64,000 nucleotides of DNA from Profundibacter amoris (GTDB lineage: Bacteria > Pseudomonadota > Alphaproteobacteria > Rhodobacterales > Rhodobacteraceae). Under the pieces are notes generated by a model that was not told where the DNA came from, did not search any database, and saw nothing but the letters and a program-made list of their open reading frames with translations. Each line of letters begins with the position of its first letter. Within the stretch, counting starts at the first letter, position 1. The stretch lies in the NCBI RefSeq assembly GCF_003544895.1, contig NZ_CP032125.1, forward strand, positions 2,990,001 to 3,054,000, given 5' to 3'. Made by a program: the position numbers and the translations under genes. Shown here in pieces: positions 33,602 to 41,765 of the stretch.

Positions 33602-33633
33602 ACAGGGGTTATTTTGTAATTTTCTAACCCTGT
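33602..33633 (-). terminator. Imperfect hairpin after the PlsB-like gene
   Basis: On the minus strand ACAGGGTTA at the end of the acyltransferase gene pairs with TAACCCCTGT after about 13 nt, with one bulged C; the gene's stop TAG is in the left arm. Only a weak T-run (TGTTTATG) follows. It may terminate or trim the acyltransferase transcript before ccrA. Confidence 0.4.
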
Positions 33634-35015
33634 GAATTTTCTTGCGCCCGCCTGATCAGATGGGCAATCGAGTTGGCATAGTATTGCAATGCCGGTTTGT
33701 CTTCGGTGTTTACACTATACTGCCCGTCCTGCTCGCTCAGCATCCGGCGTTTGGCAAGCAAAGTCAGACCAAATTCGGCGGCATAATCCAGACTGTCACG
33801 CGGCACATGGATGTGGGCGCCGTTGGCTTCCAGCCAGTTGGCCAGCTCGTTCACCTGCGTCACCACTTCTTTGCCTGTCATCGGTTCCTCTGCCGCCAGC
33901 AACACCGTTGCCACCATCGGCACCGGCAGCACCGGCACCACCTCGCGCACGCGCTCCATCACCTTTTCGGCCACGCATTCGGTCACATTGTCAGGGCAGG
34001 TTTTCACAAATTCCTTCAGGCTGACCGGATCGCCAAAACTGACTGAGGCATAGCCGAAACGATGATAGCGCCCCGTGATCCGGAACCATATCTGCCGTCC
34101 GATCCAGCCCAGCATCTTGAACAGGCTAAAGCGGAATTTGCGATTGCCCGCATCCGCCGCCGACATCAGCACACGGTCCTCGAGCACACGATCATAATTC
34201 AACGCCACCGGCACGAACACCACATCACGCGCGCCTTCGGGATCAAAATCGGACACCACATAGTTCAACAATCCCAGCTTGGGCGTGCCCACCGTCCCGT
34301 CCAGACTGAGGCCCCCTTCGGGAAACACCGCCTGCGTCACCCCGCCGGCAGTGGCCAGTTGCACATAGCGCGCCAGCACACGCCGGTATAACGGGTTGCG
34401 CGATTTGCGGCGGATGAAATAGGCCCCCATCGCCCGGATCAGATGTTTCAACGGCCAGACCTGCGCCCATTCGCCAACGGCATAGGACAGGGCCGAGCGT
34501 TCAGCCGCCAGATAGGTGACCAGAACATAATCCATGTTCGAGCGGTGGTTCATCACGAAAATCACCGTCGCGTCCTTGTCGATCGCCTCGATCGCGGCTT
34601 CGTCAAAATGGCCCAGCCGCACCCGGTATAACGTCCGGCTTAACCATCGCGAGGCCCGCATCGCGATGCCGAAATAGATCGAGGCACTGAACGAGGGCAC
34701 AATTTCCTTGGCGTAACGCCGCGCATCCTCGAACGCCACATTTTCCGGCACCCCTTCGGTGCGGGCGTGTTCGGCAATCGATTCGGCCACCTTGGGGTCA
34801 TAGATCACCCGCTGGATCATATCGTGACGACGGGCCAGTTTGAACGGCTCTATCGGGCGGTCCAGTTTGCTGTTTACCCGCGATACCACCTTCTCCATCC
34901 GGCGGCGAAAGAACCAGCGCACGGACGGCACAAGCACCCGTTCCAACGCCGCAAAGGCCGCAAAACCGACAATCAGCACCAGTATCCAAAGGGGGACTTC
35001 GATAACCCTGTTCAT
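33624..35015 (-). CDS. PlsB-like glycerol-3-phosphate / lysophosphatidate acyltransferase family protein
   Basis: This 463-residue membrane-associated acyltransferase has an N-terminal hydrophobic segment (about residues 5-30), the HX4D catalytic motif in FVMNHRSNMDYVL (His157, Asp162), the acceptor-binding FPEGGLSLDG at 231-240, and VFVPVALNYDR. These mark the PlsB/PlsC superfamily, which acylates glycerol-phosphate backbones in phospholipid synthesis. It is shorter than E. coli PlsB (about 800 residues), so the exact acceptor is unsure. It lies directly upstream of ccrA on the same strand. Confidence 0.85.
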   Translation of the reverse strand: MNRVIEVPLWILVLIVGFAAFAALERVLVPSVRWFFRRRMEKVVSRVNSKLDRPIEPFKLARRHDMIQRVIYDPKVAESIAEHARTEGVPENVAFEDARRYAKEIVPSFSASIYFGIAMRASRWLSRTLYRVRLGHFDEAAIEAIDKDATVIFVMNHRSNMDYVLVTYLAAERSALSYAVGEWAQVWPLKHLIRAMGAYFIRRKSRNPLYRRVLARYVQLATAGGVTQAVFPEGGLSLDGTVGTPKLGLLNYVVSDFDPEGARDVVFVPVALNYDRVLEDRVLMSAADAGNRKFRFSLFKMLGWIGRQIWFRITGRYHRFGYASVSFGDPVSLKEFVKTCPDNVTECVAEKVMERVREVVPVLPVPMVATVLLAAEEPMTGKEVVTQVNELANWLEANGAHIHVPRDSLDYAAEFGLTLLAKRRMLSEQDGQYSVNTEDKPALQYYANSIAHLIRRAQENSQG

Positions 35016-35152
35016 ACGTTACAGCCTTTCAGGAAAACCCGCACAGGTCCAGAGTGTTATATGCGCTGCAAAAACGGTTTGTTTTCAATCTATAGGCTTG
35101 AAAAACACCGGATACTGTCGCAATTTCGGTGCATTACAGAAAGGGATGACCA

Positions 35153-35488
35153 ATGAAAATTAATAGATTTGTAACTTATGCGCTGCTGGCGCTAAGCCTC
35201 CTTTTCACGAGTGCAACTACAGTATCCGCGCTGGACCGCCGCGTCCGGATTGTAAATGAAACCGGCTATACAATCGTCCGGTTCTATGGCTCGAACAAAG
35301 GGTCGGATTCATGGGAAGAAGATATCCTTGGGTCCGACGTTCTTCCATCCGGATCCTCCGTCAACATCAACTTTGACGACGGCAGCGGCTATTGCAAGTT
35401 TGATTTCAAGGCCGTGTTTGATGATGGCGACGTTCTGGTGAAAAAGAACATCAACATCTGCAAAATCGGCACTTTCACCTATAATTAG
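35153..35488 (+). CDS. Small secreted conserved protein of unknown function
   Basis: This 111-residue protein has a signal peptide (about residues 1-25, cut near SALD) and a compact mature domain starting DRRVRIVNETGYTIVRFYGSN. It contains a DGSGYCKFDFKAVFDDGD segment and two cysteines (in GYCKF and NICKI) that could form a disulfide. I recall similar proteins in other Rhodobacteraceae but know of no function. AAGGGATG lies before the start. It is divergent from the acyltransferase, and the IS element begins 10 bp after its stop. Confidence 0.75.
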   Translation: MKINRFVTYALLALSLLFTSATTVSALDRRVRIVNETGYTIVRFYGSNKGSDSWEEDILGSDVLPSGSSVNINFDDGSGYCKFDFKAVFDDGDVLVKKNINICKIGTFTYN

Positions 35489-35573
35489 GGCTATTTAGGG
35501 TCAGGACCCATTAATATGTTGCTTATCTGACAAAATTCTGAATCACTGTGCTCCACAACATTAGGAGGGTGGT

Positions 35574-35942
35574 ATGTCAGATCAATTTTGGCTCAGCGAA
35601 GCACAGTTAGCGCGGATAAAACCGTATTTTCCTTTGTCGCACGGCGTGCCACGGGTGGATGATCGCAAAGTTATCAGCGGTATCATTCATGTAATCCGCA
35701 ACGGTTTGCGTTGGCGGGACGCTCCGGAGGTCTACGGGCCGCATAAAACCTTATATAACAGGTTTATCAGGTGGTCGAAGATGGGGGTGTTTGACAAAAT
35801 TTTCACGGCTTTGGTCGCCGAAAATGGCCCGCCGGATCGGTTAATGATTGACGCAACACATCTCAAAACGCACCGCACGGCTTGCAGCCTGTTAAAAGGG
35901 GGGATGTTCCCCGCGCTATTGGCCGCACCAAAGGCGGATTGA
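35574..35942 (+). CDS. IS5-family transposase, N-terminal frame (orfA)
   Basis: This 122-residue frame holds the DUF4096-like DNA-binding region (FWLSEAQLARIKPYFPLSHGVPRVDDRKVISG; IRNGLRWRDAPEVYGP) and the first catalytic Asp of the DDE domain in MIDATHLKTHR. The homologous reading then moves to the -1 frame at AAAAGGGGGG (35894-35903); codons beyond that point in this frame (MFPALLAAPKAD) are not transposase-like. The sequence fits either programmed -1 frameshifting, known in IS5-family elements, or a one-base indel. Confidence 0.88.
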   Translation: MSDQFWLSEAQLARIKPYFPLSHGVPRVDDRKVISGIIHVIRNGLRWRDAPEVYGPHKTLYNRFIRWSKMGVFDKIFTALVAENGPPDRLMIDATHLKTHRTACSLLKGGMFPALLAAPKAD

Positions 35943-36334
35943 ACTCCAAATTGCACGCGGTTTGTGACGGCGAGGGCCGCCCGGTGCGGCTGTTACTAAC
36001 CGAGGGCCAGCAATCCGATCATAAAGGTGCGGCAACATTACTGCCTGATTTACCTGCAGCAAAGGAAATGCTTGGCGATAAAGGTTACGATAGCGACGCT
36101 TACCGCGCGGCTCTGATCAAGCGCGGCATTACCCCGTGCATACCGCCCAGAGCCAAACGTAAACACCCCGCAACGTACTGTAAAACCTTATACAAACAGC
36201 GGCACAAGGTCGAGAATATGTTTGCCAAACTCAAGGACTGGCGACGCATCGCCATGCGGTTCGACCGTTGCGCCCATACTTTCCTGTCAGCAATCCAAAT
36301 AGCTGCTATCGTTATCTTCTGGGTTAATCAATGA
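35882..36334 (+). CDS. IS5-family transposase, C-terminal frame (orfB), read by -1 frameshift
   Basis: This frame continues the transposase from about position 35897: RAIGRTKGGLNSKLHAVCDG, then the second catalytic Asp in EMLGDKGYDSDAYR and the catalytic Glu in RHKVENMFAKLKDWRRIAMR. The last residues (IQIAAIVIFWVNQ) are the usual IS5 end, and the stop lies 10 bp inside the right end. It is not a separate gene, because it has no ribosome site of its own. The fusion with orfA would be about 250 residues with all three DDE residues. Confidence 0.85.
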   Translation: MQPVKRGDVPRAIGRTKGGLNSKLHAVCDGEGRPVRLLLTEGQQSDHKGAATLLPDLPAAKEMLGDKGYDSDAYRAALIKRGITPCIPPRAKRKHPATYCKTLYKQRHKVENMFAKLKDWRRIAMRFDRCAHTFLSAIQIAAIVIFWVNQ

Positions 36335-36363
36335 GTCCTGAGCCTAGCAACTTAAAAACAACC

Positions 36364-36387
36364 AACAGCGCAGCCATATGCGCTGTT
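36364..36387 (-). terminator. Hairpin beside the IS right end, terminator-like on the minus strand
   Basis: AACAGCGCA (36364-36372) and TGCGCTGTT (36379-36387) form a perfect 9-bp stem with a 6-nt loop. On the minus strand it is followed by GGTTGTTTTTAAG, a T-rich tract. No minus-strand gene ends here, so it may terminate antisense transcription or be a relic of a gene layout broken by the IS. Confidence 0.45.
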
Positions 36388-36400
36388 ATCACCGACAATC

Positions 36401-36461
36401 AATACGCAATTATATTCCCGCAATATTCCCCCTTGCGTAATATTCTTACCTTTGCGAAAAC
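36401..36461. promoter_or_regulatory. Candidate control region of ecm (ACGCAA/TTGCGT repeats)
   Basis: Within 61 bp are AATACGCAAT, CGCAATATT, TTGCGTAATATT and TTTGCGAAAA, a cluster of related TTGCG half-sites in both orientations. CGCAATATT is identical to the core of the ccrA dyad. TTTGC-type motifs resemble, from memory, sites of RamB/PccR-like regulators of acyl-CoA metabolism. The link is tentative. The cluster is 35-95 bp before the ecm ATG. Confidence 0.4.
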
Positions 36462-36495
36462 ATGCGCAGCGTAATCTTGAACAAGGCCGCCGCCC

Positions 36496-38454
36496 ATGTC
36501 CGCATCCAACACCCCCCGCCCGTGGCTGTTCCGCACCTATGCGGGCCATTCGACCGCCGCCGCGTCAAACGCGCTGTATCGGGATAATCTGGCCAAGGGT
36601 CAGACCGGCCTGTCGGTGGCCTTCGATCTGCCCACCCAGACCGGATATGACAGCGATCATGTGTTGGCCAAGGGCGAGGTCGGCAAGGTTGGCGTGCCCG
36701 TCAGCCATCTGGGCGACATGCGCGCGCTGTTCGCCGATATTCCGCTGGAGCAGATGAATACCTCCATGACGATCAACGCCACCGCGCCGTGGTTGCTATC
36801 GCTCTATATCGCCGCTGCCGAGGAACAGAGCGCCGACGTCAGTAAACTGCAGGGCACAGTGCAAAACGACATCATCAAGGAATACCTGTCGCGCGGCACC
36901 TATATCTGCCCGCCAAAACCGTCCCTTCGGATGATCACCGACATCGCCGCCTACACCCGCGAACATCTGCCCAGATGGAACCCGATGAACGTCTGCTCCT
37001 ACCACCTGCAAGAGGCCGGCGCGACACCCGAGGAGGAACTGGCCTTTGCACTGGCCACCGCCACCGCCGTGCTGGACGATCTGAAGGGCAAGGTGCCGGA
37101 CGAGCATTTCCCCGCCATGGTCGGGCGCATTTCCTTCTTTGTGAATGCCGGTATCCGCTTTGTGACCGAGATGTGCAAGATGCGTGCCTTTGTCGAACTG
37201 TGGGATGAAATCACCCGTGAACGCTACGGTGTCGAGGATCCGAAATTCCGCCGCTTCCGTTACGGGGTGCAGGTGAACTCGCTGGGCCTGACCGAACAGC
37301 AGCCGGAAAACAACGTCTATCGCATATTGATCGAAATGCTGGCCGTGACCCTGTCCAAAAACGCCCGTGCCCGCGCGGTGCAGCTGCCTGCGTGGAACGA
37401 GGCTCTGGGCCTGCCGCGCCCGTGGGACCAGCAATGGTCGCTGCGGATGCAACAGATACTGGCCTATGAAACCGACCTGCTGGAATATGACGACCTGTTC
37501 GACGGCAACCCCGCCATCACCCGCAAGGTCGAGGAACTGAAAGCCGGCGCGCGTGCCGAACTGGCCCAGATCGACGGTATGGGCGGGGCGGTGGCGGCGA
37601 TTGACTATATGAAATCGCGGCTGGTTGAATCAAATGCCGCCCGCATCGCAAAAATCGAGGCCCGCGAAACCACCGTGGTCGGCGTAAACCGCTGGACCGA
37701 GGCCGCCCCCAGCCCGCTGACCGCTGGTGACGGCTCGATCATGGTGGCCGATCCTGCGGCCGAGGCCGACCAGATTGCCCGCCTGAACGCCTGGCGGGCA
37801 GAGCGTGATGATGCGGCGGTGCAAAAGGCACTGGCCGATCTGCGCGCCGCTGCCAAATCCGGCGAAAACATCATGCCTGCATCCATTGCCGCCGCCCGCG
37901 CAGGCGCAACCACCGGCGAATGGGGGCAGGTGGTGCGTGATGCCTTTGGCCAATACCGCGGCCCCACCGGCGTTTCCAAAAACCCCAGCAACCGCACCGA
38001 AGGGCTTGAGGACATCCGCGCGCAAGTCGATGCGGCATCCGACCGTCTGGGCCGCCGCCTGAAACTGCTGGTCGGCAAGCCGGGTCTGGACGGCCATTCC
38101 AACGGCGCCGAACAGATCGCCACCCGCGCCCGTGATTGCGGCATGGACATTACCTATGACGGCATTCGCATGACGCCGGCGGAAATTGTGGAAAGCGCGA
38201 AAAAGGACGGTCCGCATGTGATCGGCCTGTCGATCCTGTCGGGCAGCCACATCCCGTTGATTGCCGATCTGATGCAACAGCTAAAGGATGCAGGCCTGAC
38301 CGATATTCCGGTAATCGCAGGCGGCATCATCCCCGAGGATGACGCCATGGATTTGCGCAAAATGGGGGTCGCGCGGGTCTATACGCCCAAGGATTTCGAA
38401 TTGAACAAGATTATGGCGGATATTGTCACGCTGGTTGATTCCCCCGACCGGTGA
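36496..38454 (+). CDS. ecm: Ethylmalonyl-CoA mutase (MeaA family), cobalamin dependent
   Basis: This enzyme rearranges (2R)-ethylmalonyl-CoA to methylsuccinyl-CoA with coenzyme B12 in the ethylmalonyl-CoA pathway. The 652-residue single-chain protein has an N-terminal TIM-barrel mutase domain (RTYAGHSTAAASNALYRDNLAKGQTGLSVAFDLPTQ in part; PRWNPMNVCSYHLQEAGA) and a C-terminal B12-binding domain from about residue 515 with LLVGKPGLDGHSNGAEQ, whose DxHxxG motif supplies the cobalt-ligating His. The length matches MeaA/Ecm rather than the two-subunit or longer methylmalonyl-CoA mutases. The IS element ends 150 bp upstream. Confidence 0.95.
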   Translation: MSASNTPRPWLFRTYAGHSTAAASNALYRDNLAKGQTGLSVAFDLPTQTGYDSDHVLAKGEVGKVGVPVSHLGDMRALFADIPLEQMNTSMTINATAPWLLSLYIAAAEEQSADVSKLQGTVQNDIIKEYLSRGTYICPPKPSLRMITDIAAYTREHLPRWNPMNVCSYHLQEAGATPEEELAFALATATAVLDDLKGKVPDEHFPAMVGRISFFVNAGIRFVTEMCKMRAFVELWDEITRERYGVEDPKFRRFRYGVQVNSLGLTEQQPENNVYRILIEMLAVTLSKNARARAVQLPAWNEALGLPRPWDQQWSLRMQQILAYETDLLEYDDLFDGNPAITRKVEELKAGARAELAQIDGMGGAVAAIDYMKSRLVESNAARIAKIEARETTVVGVNRWTEAAPSPLTAGDGSIMVADPAAEADQIARLNAWRAERDDAAVQKALADLRAAAKSGENIMPASIAAARAGATTGEWGQVVRDAFGQYRGPTGVSKNPSNRTEGLEDIRAQVDAASDRLGRRLKLLVGKPGLDGHSNGAEQIATRARDCGMDITYDGIRMTPAEIVESAKKDGPHVIGLSILSGSHIPLIADLMQQLKDAGLTDIPVIAGGIIPEDDAMDLRKMGVARVYTPKDFELNKIMADIVTLVDSPDR

Positions 38455-38709
38455 CAGGATTCCGGCGATAACCGCCCATTACCCTGCAAACCCGTAACGG
38501 ATTTTCGCGCGGTCAAGACCCGCGACGGGCACACAGGCCTTTGTCGGCAGGTCTTTGCGTAAACACTTGGTTTATTTGTGTGAACTTTACGCCTACCCGC
38601 ACGAATTAAACCATTTATCAATGGCCTGTCTGCCCACCCCTTCATTAGGTCTCGGTTCTGTGTCCGGCAATCTGCCGTAAATCACACCAACCAAAAACTG
38701 GAGACCAAA
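38455..38709. other. 255-bp intergenic region after ecm
   Basis: This stretch separates ecm from the PepSY gene. I see no open reading frame with family resemblance, no tRNA and no strong terminator with a T-tract. A TGGAG ribosome site for the PepSY gene is at its right end. It probably holds the PepSY-cytochrome promoter, but no convincing -35/-10 pair could be fixed by eye. Confidence 0.5.
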
Positions 38710-38967
38710 ATGAAAAAACTGATGTTCACCGCCCTCGCCGTTACCTTTGCTACCCCCCTGTTGGCCGAACCTGCCTGCACCCCCGGCGACAGCCTGAAAC
38801 CCGTCTGGGAAGCCATCAAATCCTTCGAGGACGAAGGCGGCGAAGTTCTGAAGTTCAAGATCAATGACGGCGGCTGCTACGAGGTTTACGGCATGCTGGA
38901 CAACACCAAAATGGAAGTTTTCTTTGATCCCAACACCGGTGCGGAAATCGACCGTATCAATTCCTGA
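38710..38967 (+). CDS. PepSY-domain periplasmic protein
   Basis: This 85-residue exported protein has a signal peptide (MKKLMFTALAVTFATPLLA) and a mature PepSY-like unit: WEAIKSFEDEGGEVLKFKINDGGCYEVYGMLDN followed by KMEVFFDPNTGAEIDRIN, where the terminal DPxTGxEI is diagnostic. Two cysteines (PACTP and GGCYE) may pair. It is followed after 43 bp by a cytochrome b561-type gene. PepSY proteins often accompany such cytochromes, so a shared redox function is likely but unproven. Confidence 0.85.
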   Translation: MKKLMFTALAVTFATPLLAEPACTPGDSLKPVWEAIKSFEDEGGEVLKFKINDGGCYEVYGMLDNTKMEVFFDPNTGAEIDRINS

Positions 38968-39010
38968 CCCACCTTCCTAACCACTCACGAGCAGCAGAAA
39001 GAGGCGCCGC

Positions 39011-39562
39011 ATGGCTATCGTAGAAAATCAGCCCCTGACACGAAAATCCATTGCCGTTTGGGATATCGGCGTGCGCCTCTTTCACTGGTCTTTGGTGACC
39101 AGTGTTACCCTGTCCTATTTCGTCATATCCCCGCGTGATATGCATAAATTCTTTGGCTACACCGTGGTTGCCCTGATCACGTTTCGCCTGATCTGGGGGA
39201 TAATCGGCCCCAAACATGCCCGGTTCAGCAATTTCATCCCAGGGCCGCGCAAATTGCTGGGTTATCTACGCGACATCGCCCGTGGCGTTGAGGAGAGATA
39301 CATTGGCCACAATCCGGCAGGGGCCGCAATGATCGTCGCGCTGTTGCTGGTGCTGGGGGCTATCGGCACCACCGGCTATATGATGAGCATGGATGCCTAT
39401 TTCGGCGAAGAATGGGTCGAGGATTTGCACAAGTCGCTGGTCAACGGCCTGCTGGCGTTGGTCGCGTTCCATCTGGCGGGTGTTGCATTGGCCAGCCGGC
39501 GCCACAGGGAAAACCTCGTCGCGGCAATGGTAACGGGGCAAAAACCCGAGGACGTTGATTAA
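39011..39562 (+). CDS. Cytochrome b/b6-domain (b561-type) membrane protein
   Basis: This 183-residue di-haem-type integral-membrane cytochrome has about four hydrophobic spans. Histidines suited to haem ligation appear in GVRLFHWSLVTSVTLSY, RDMHKFFGYTV, LHKSLVNGLLALVAFHLAGV. These match the cytochrome b561 family that passes electrons between the quinone pool and a periplasmic partner such as a c-type cytochrome. It sits downstream of the PepSY gene, with a likely common transcript, and is convergent with truB. Confidence 0.88.
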   Translation: MAIVENQPLTRKSIAVWDIGVRLFHWSLVTSVTLSYFVISPRDMHKFFGYTVVALITFRLIWGIIGPKHARFSNFIPGPRKLLGYLRDIARGVEERYIGHNPAGAAMIVALLLVLGAIGTTGYMMSMDAYFGEEWVEDLHKSLVNGLLALVAFHLAGVALASRRHRENLVAAMVTGQKPEDVD

Positions 39563-39568
39563 CTGTCC

Positions 39569-40480
39569 TTACGCTGTATTGAACACCCGTGACGGGTGCA
39601 ATTCGCCGGATTTGTAAACGCCCACCGCGACGGCCTTGCCATCCAGCGATGCCCAGGCCTCGTCGCCGTATTCCACATCTGAGGCCAGCACCATCCCCGG
39701 ATTGCCATGCCGCAAACGCGCGGCGGCCTCGGGGGTGCAGCGCAGTTCTGGCAGGTCTTCCAACCCCTGCTCCAGCGGGCGCAGATAGGCATCCAGATCA
39801 CCGGTTTTGGCCAGTTCCTCGACCAGATCCATGGTGATGCCATCCTCGGCCTCGAACGGGCCGGACCAGACGCGGTGCAGCGATTTAACATGGGCATAGC
39901 AGCCCAGAACCGCACCCAGATCACGCGCGATCGAGCGCACATAGCCGCCTTTGCCACAAATCATTTCCAGCACGATGTGATCCTCGTCAATCCGCTCGAC
40001 CAACTCCAGTTCCTCGACCCACAGCGGGCGGGCCTTGATCTCGACCTCCTCGCCCGCGCGGGCCAGTTTATAGGCGCGCTGACCGTCGATTTTCACGGCG
40101 GAAAACTGCGGCGGGATTTGCATGATGTCGCCGGTGAATTGTGGCAGGGCGGCGCGGATTTCATCATCGGTGGGGCGCGTGTCGGATTCAGCGATCACTT
40201 CGCCCTCGGCATCATCGGTGTTGGTCGCCTGTCCCAGCCGCACGGTAAAACGATAGGCCTTTTGCGCATCCGTGATATAGGGCACGGTTTTCGTCGCCTC
40301 GCCCAGCGCAATCGCCAGCACGCCGGTTGCCTCGGGGTCCAGTGTGCCCGCATGACCCGCCTTTTTCGCGTCCATCGCCCAGCGCACCTTGTTCACCACC
40401 GCATTCGAGGTGATGCCCGCCGGTTTGTTGATCACCAGCCAGCCCGAAATATCACGGCCATTTTTACGTCTGCGTCCCAA
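39569..40480 (-). CDS. truB: tRNA pseudouridine(55) synthase
   Basis: TruB makes pseudouridine 55 in the T-loop of tRNAs. The 303-residue protein has [15 protein letters not shown] at the N-terminus, the catalytic motif [14 protein letters not shown] with Asp48, and [17 protein letters not shown] followed by a PUA-like C-terminal region ([16 protein letters not shown]). The start is TTG 40478-40480 with GGAG at 7-nt spacing; upstream in frame there is only a stop. It lies downstream of the phosphodiester glycosidase gene and rbfA in one minus-strand group. Confidence 0.95.
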   Translation of the reverse strand: MGRRRKNGRDISGWLVINKPAGITSNAVVNKVRWAMDAKKAGHAGTLDPEATGVLAIALGEATKTVPYITDAQKAYRFTVRLGQATNTDDAEGEVIAESDTRPTDDEIRAALPQFTGDIMQIPPQFSAVKIDGQRAYKLARAGEEVEIKARPLWVEELELVERIDEDHIVLEMICGKGGYVRSIARDLGAVLGCYAHVKSLHRVWSGPFEAEDGITMDLVEELAKTGDLDAYLRPLEQGLEDLPELRCTPEAAARLRHGNPGMVLASDVEYGDEAWASLDGKAVAVGVYKSGELHPSRVFNTA

Positions 40481-40537
40481 GGGTGTGCTCCAGAATTTAC
40501 CTTAAGCTGTGGCGTTTAGTGCGCCTGCCCACGCAGG

Positions 40538-41260
40538 TCAACGGCTGATCACGGTGCCCACGATCACCCCCAGCGGAAAGCCACTGTCGGACCGGCCCAG
40601 ATCAGGCGCAAACAGGCGCGAAACCTTGCCATCGAAATAAAGCGCGTTGGGGGTTTTCAGATGGTCGCGGAACAGCGAGCCGAATTCGTGGAAGGTGACG
40701 GGATTATCCGAAATCACAAACCAGGCGCGGGTGCCATCGGCCGATACGCCAACCCCGTTGCGGATATAACGCGAGGTTGCATCCAGCAGAAACCGCGGAT
40801 GCAACGCCCCGTCAATCACCAGCATCGGGCCGGACTGCGTGGCGTAATCGCAAGCCGGCCTGGCATCACGAAACGCATTTGTTTCAATCACCGCCAGCCG
40901 GTCCTTACTAAAACAAAACACGCCATTGGGTTTCAGGCCAAAGTTGCCGTAGGTGCCGCCATCGGCCAGCGGTGCACGTTCTATGCCGTTTTCGACAAAC
41001 AGGCCCACGGGGCTACGGTCGGTATGATACATCCCTGCATTCATCGCAAAACCCAGCGTCTGGCCGCTGTCCGCCAGCATCGCGTTGATCCGGCTGAAAC
41101 TGCCCAGTAGCCGGCCATCGGCATCGGAATGGAACAACCGCAGATCATCCTCCAGCGTCACTTCGCAAAGGGTATAGTCGTTGGATTTATACGTCAGCGT
41201 TTCGCAGGCATTCGCCACAGCGGGCAGCAGCAACAGAAATGCCAAAGCGGCGCGGATCAT
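40538..41260 (-). CDS. Phosphodiester glycosidase family (NAGPA-like) secreted protein
   Basis: This 240-residue exported protein has a signal peptide (MIRAALAFLLLLPAVANA) and a NAGPA-domain core: LGFAMNAGMYHTDRSPVGLFVENG, NFGLKPNGVFCF, ATQSGPMLVIDG and RNGVGVSADGTRAWFVISDNPVTFHEFGSLF. The domain is shared with the mammalian uncovering enzyme and with bacterial phosphodiester alpha-GlcNAcases, pointing to a cell-envelope glycan substrate. Its ATG overlaps the rbfA stop by 4 bp, and truB follows after 57 bp. Confidence 0.87.
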   Translation of the reverse strand: MIRAALAFLLLLPAVANACETLTYKSNDYTLCEVTLEDDLRLFHSDADGRLLGSFSRINAMLADSGQTLGFAMNAGMYHTDRSPVGLFVENGIERAPLADGGTYGNFGLKPNGVFCFSKDRLAVIETNAFRDARPACDYATQSGPMLVIDGALHPRFLLDATSRYIRNGVGVSADGTRAWFVISDNPVTFHEFGSLFRDHLKTPNALYFDGKVSRLFAPDLGRSDSGFPLGVIVGTVISR

Positions 41261-41688
41261 TCACCGCCTCCGTCTGCATCCCCGCCGTCGCTGTCGTTTT
41301 CAATATCGCGGCGCACGGCATCCTGTTCCAGAATGCGGCGGGTCTCGTCCATCTGATCGAACGTTTCGTCGATCAGGAACCGGATTTCCGGCGCGTATTT
41401 CAGGGCCAGGGTTTTGGCCACCGCGCGGCGGATTTCATATCGGTTCTGACGCAGCAGCAACAGCGCCTGTTCCTTGTCCTTGCCGCCCAGCGGCAGCACA
41501 AAGGCGGTGGCGACCTTCAGGTCGGGCGATGTGCGCACCTCGCCAACCGTGATCGACATGCGGTTCAGGTCTGGGTCGTGGATATCGCCACGGGTCAGAA
41601 TATCCGACAGGGAACGCCGGATCAACTCGCCAACACGCAGTTGACGTTGCGAGGGGCCACGGGCCGAATGGTGGGTTTGTTTTGCCAT
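41257..41688 (-). CDS. rbfA: 30S ribosome-binding factor RbfA
   Basis: RbfA is a KH-fold factor needed for late 30S maturation and cold adaptation. The 143-residue protein has SQRQLRVGELIRRSLSDILTRGDIHDPDL, TVGEVRTSPDLKVATAFVLPLGG, and the C-terminal half of the KH domain APEIRFLIDETFDQMDE. The C-terminus is an acidic, glycine-rich tail (NDSDGGDADGGGE). It overlaps the glycosidase gene and is divergent from dapB, with a 77-bp gap. Confidence 0.95.
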   Translation of the reverse strand: MAKQTHHSARGPSQRQLRVGELIRRSLSDILTRGDIHDPDLNRMSITVGEVRTSPDLKVATAFVLPLGGKDKEQALLLLRQNRYEIRRAVAKTLALKYAPEIRFLIDETFDQMDETRRILEQDAVRRDIENDSDGGDADGGGE

Positions 41689-41765
41689 AAACCCCGTCTA
41701 AGCCGGTTGCGCGATCTGTGCAAGCGGGTCAGTATGCGCATAACAACAAATTCAGGAGATGCGGG

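Larger units (their letters stand above)
35498..36344 (+). mobile_element. Complete IS5-family insertion sequence (IS427-like), 847 bp
   Basis: The terminal inverted repeats are GGGTCAGGACCCATTAA at the left end and, read inward, GGCTCAGGACTCATTGATTAA at the right end. Both ends are flanked by TA (35496-35497 and 36345-36346), the expected 2-bp target duplication. It carries one transposase split over two reading frames (35574-36334). It lies between the small secreted-protein gene and ecm, about 150 bp upstream of the ecm start. Confidence 0.9.

Noticed and set aside
35882-36334. orfB as an independent gene.
   Set aside because: It lacks its own start signal and completes the catalytic triad of the frame before it.
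35498-36344. The IS5-family element as the source of the family-B palindromes.
   Set aside because: Both use TA targets, but the terminal repeats differ (GGGTCAGGACC versus GGGCGTGTCGCG), so this IS is not the obvious driver.
36352-36549. A 65-codon minus-strand frame over the ecm promoter and start.
   Set aside because: No ribosome site or similarity, and it overlaps the ecm N-terminus.
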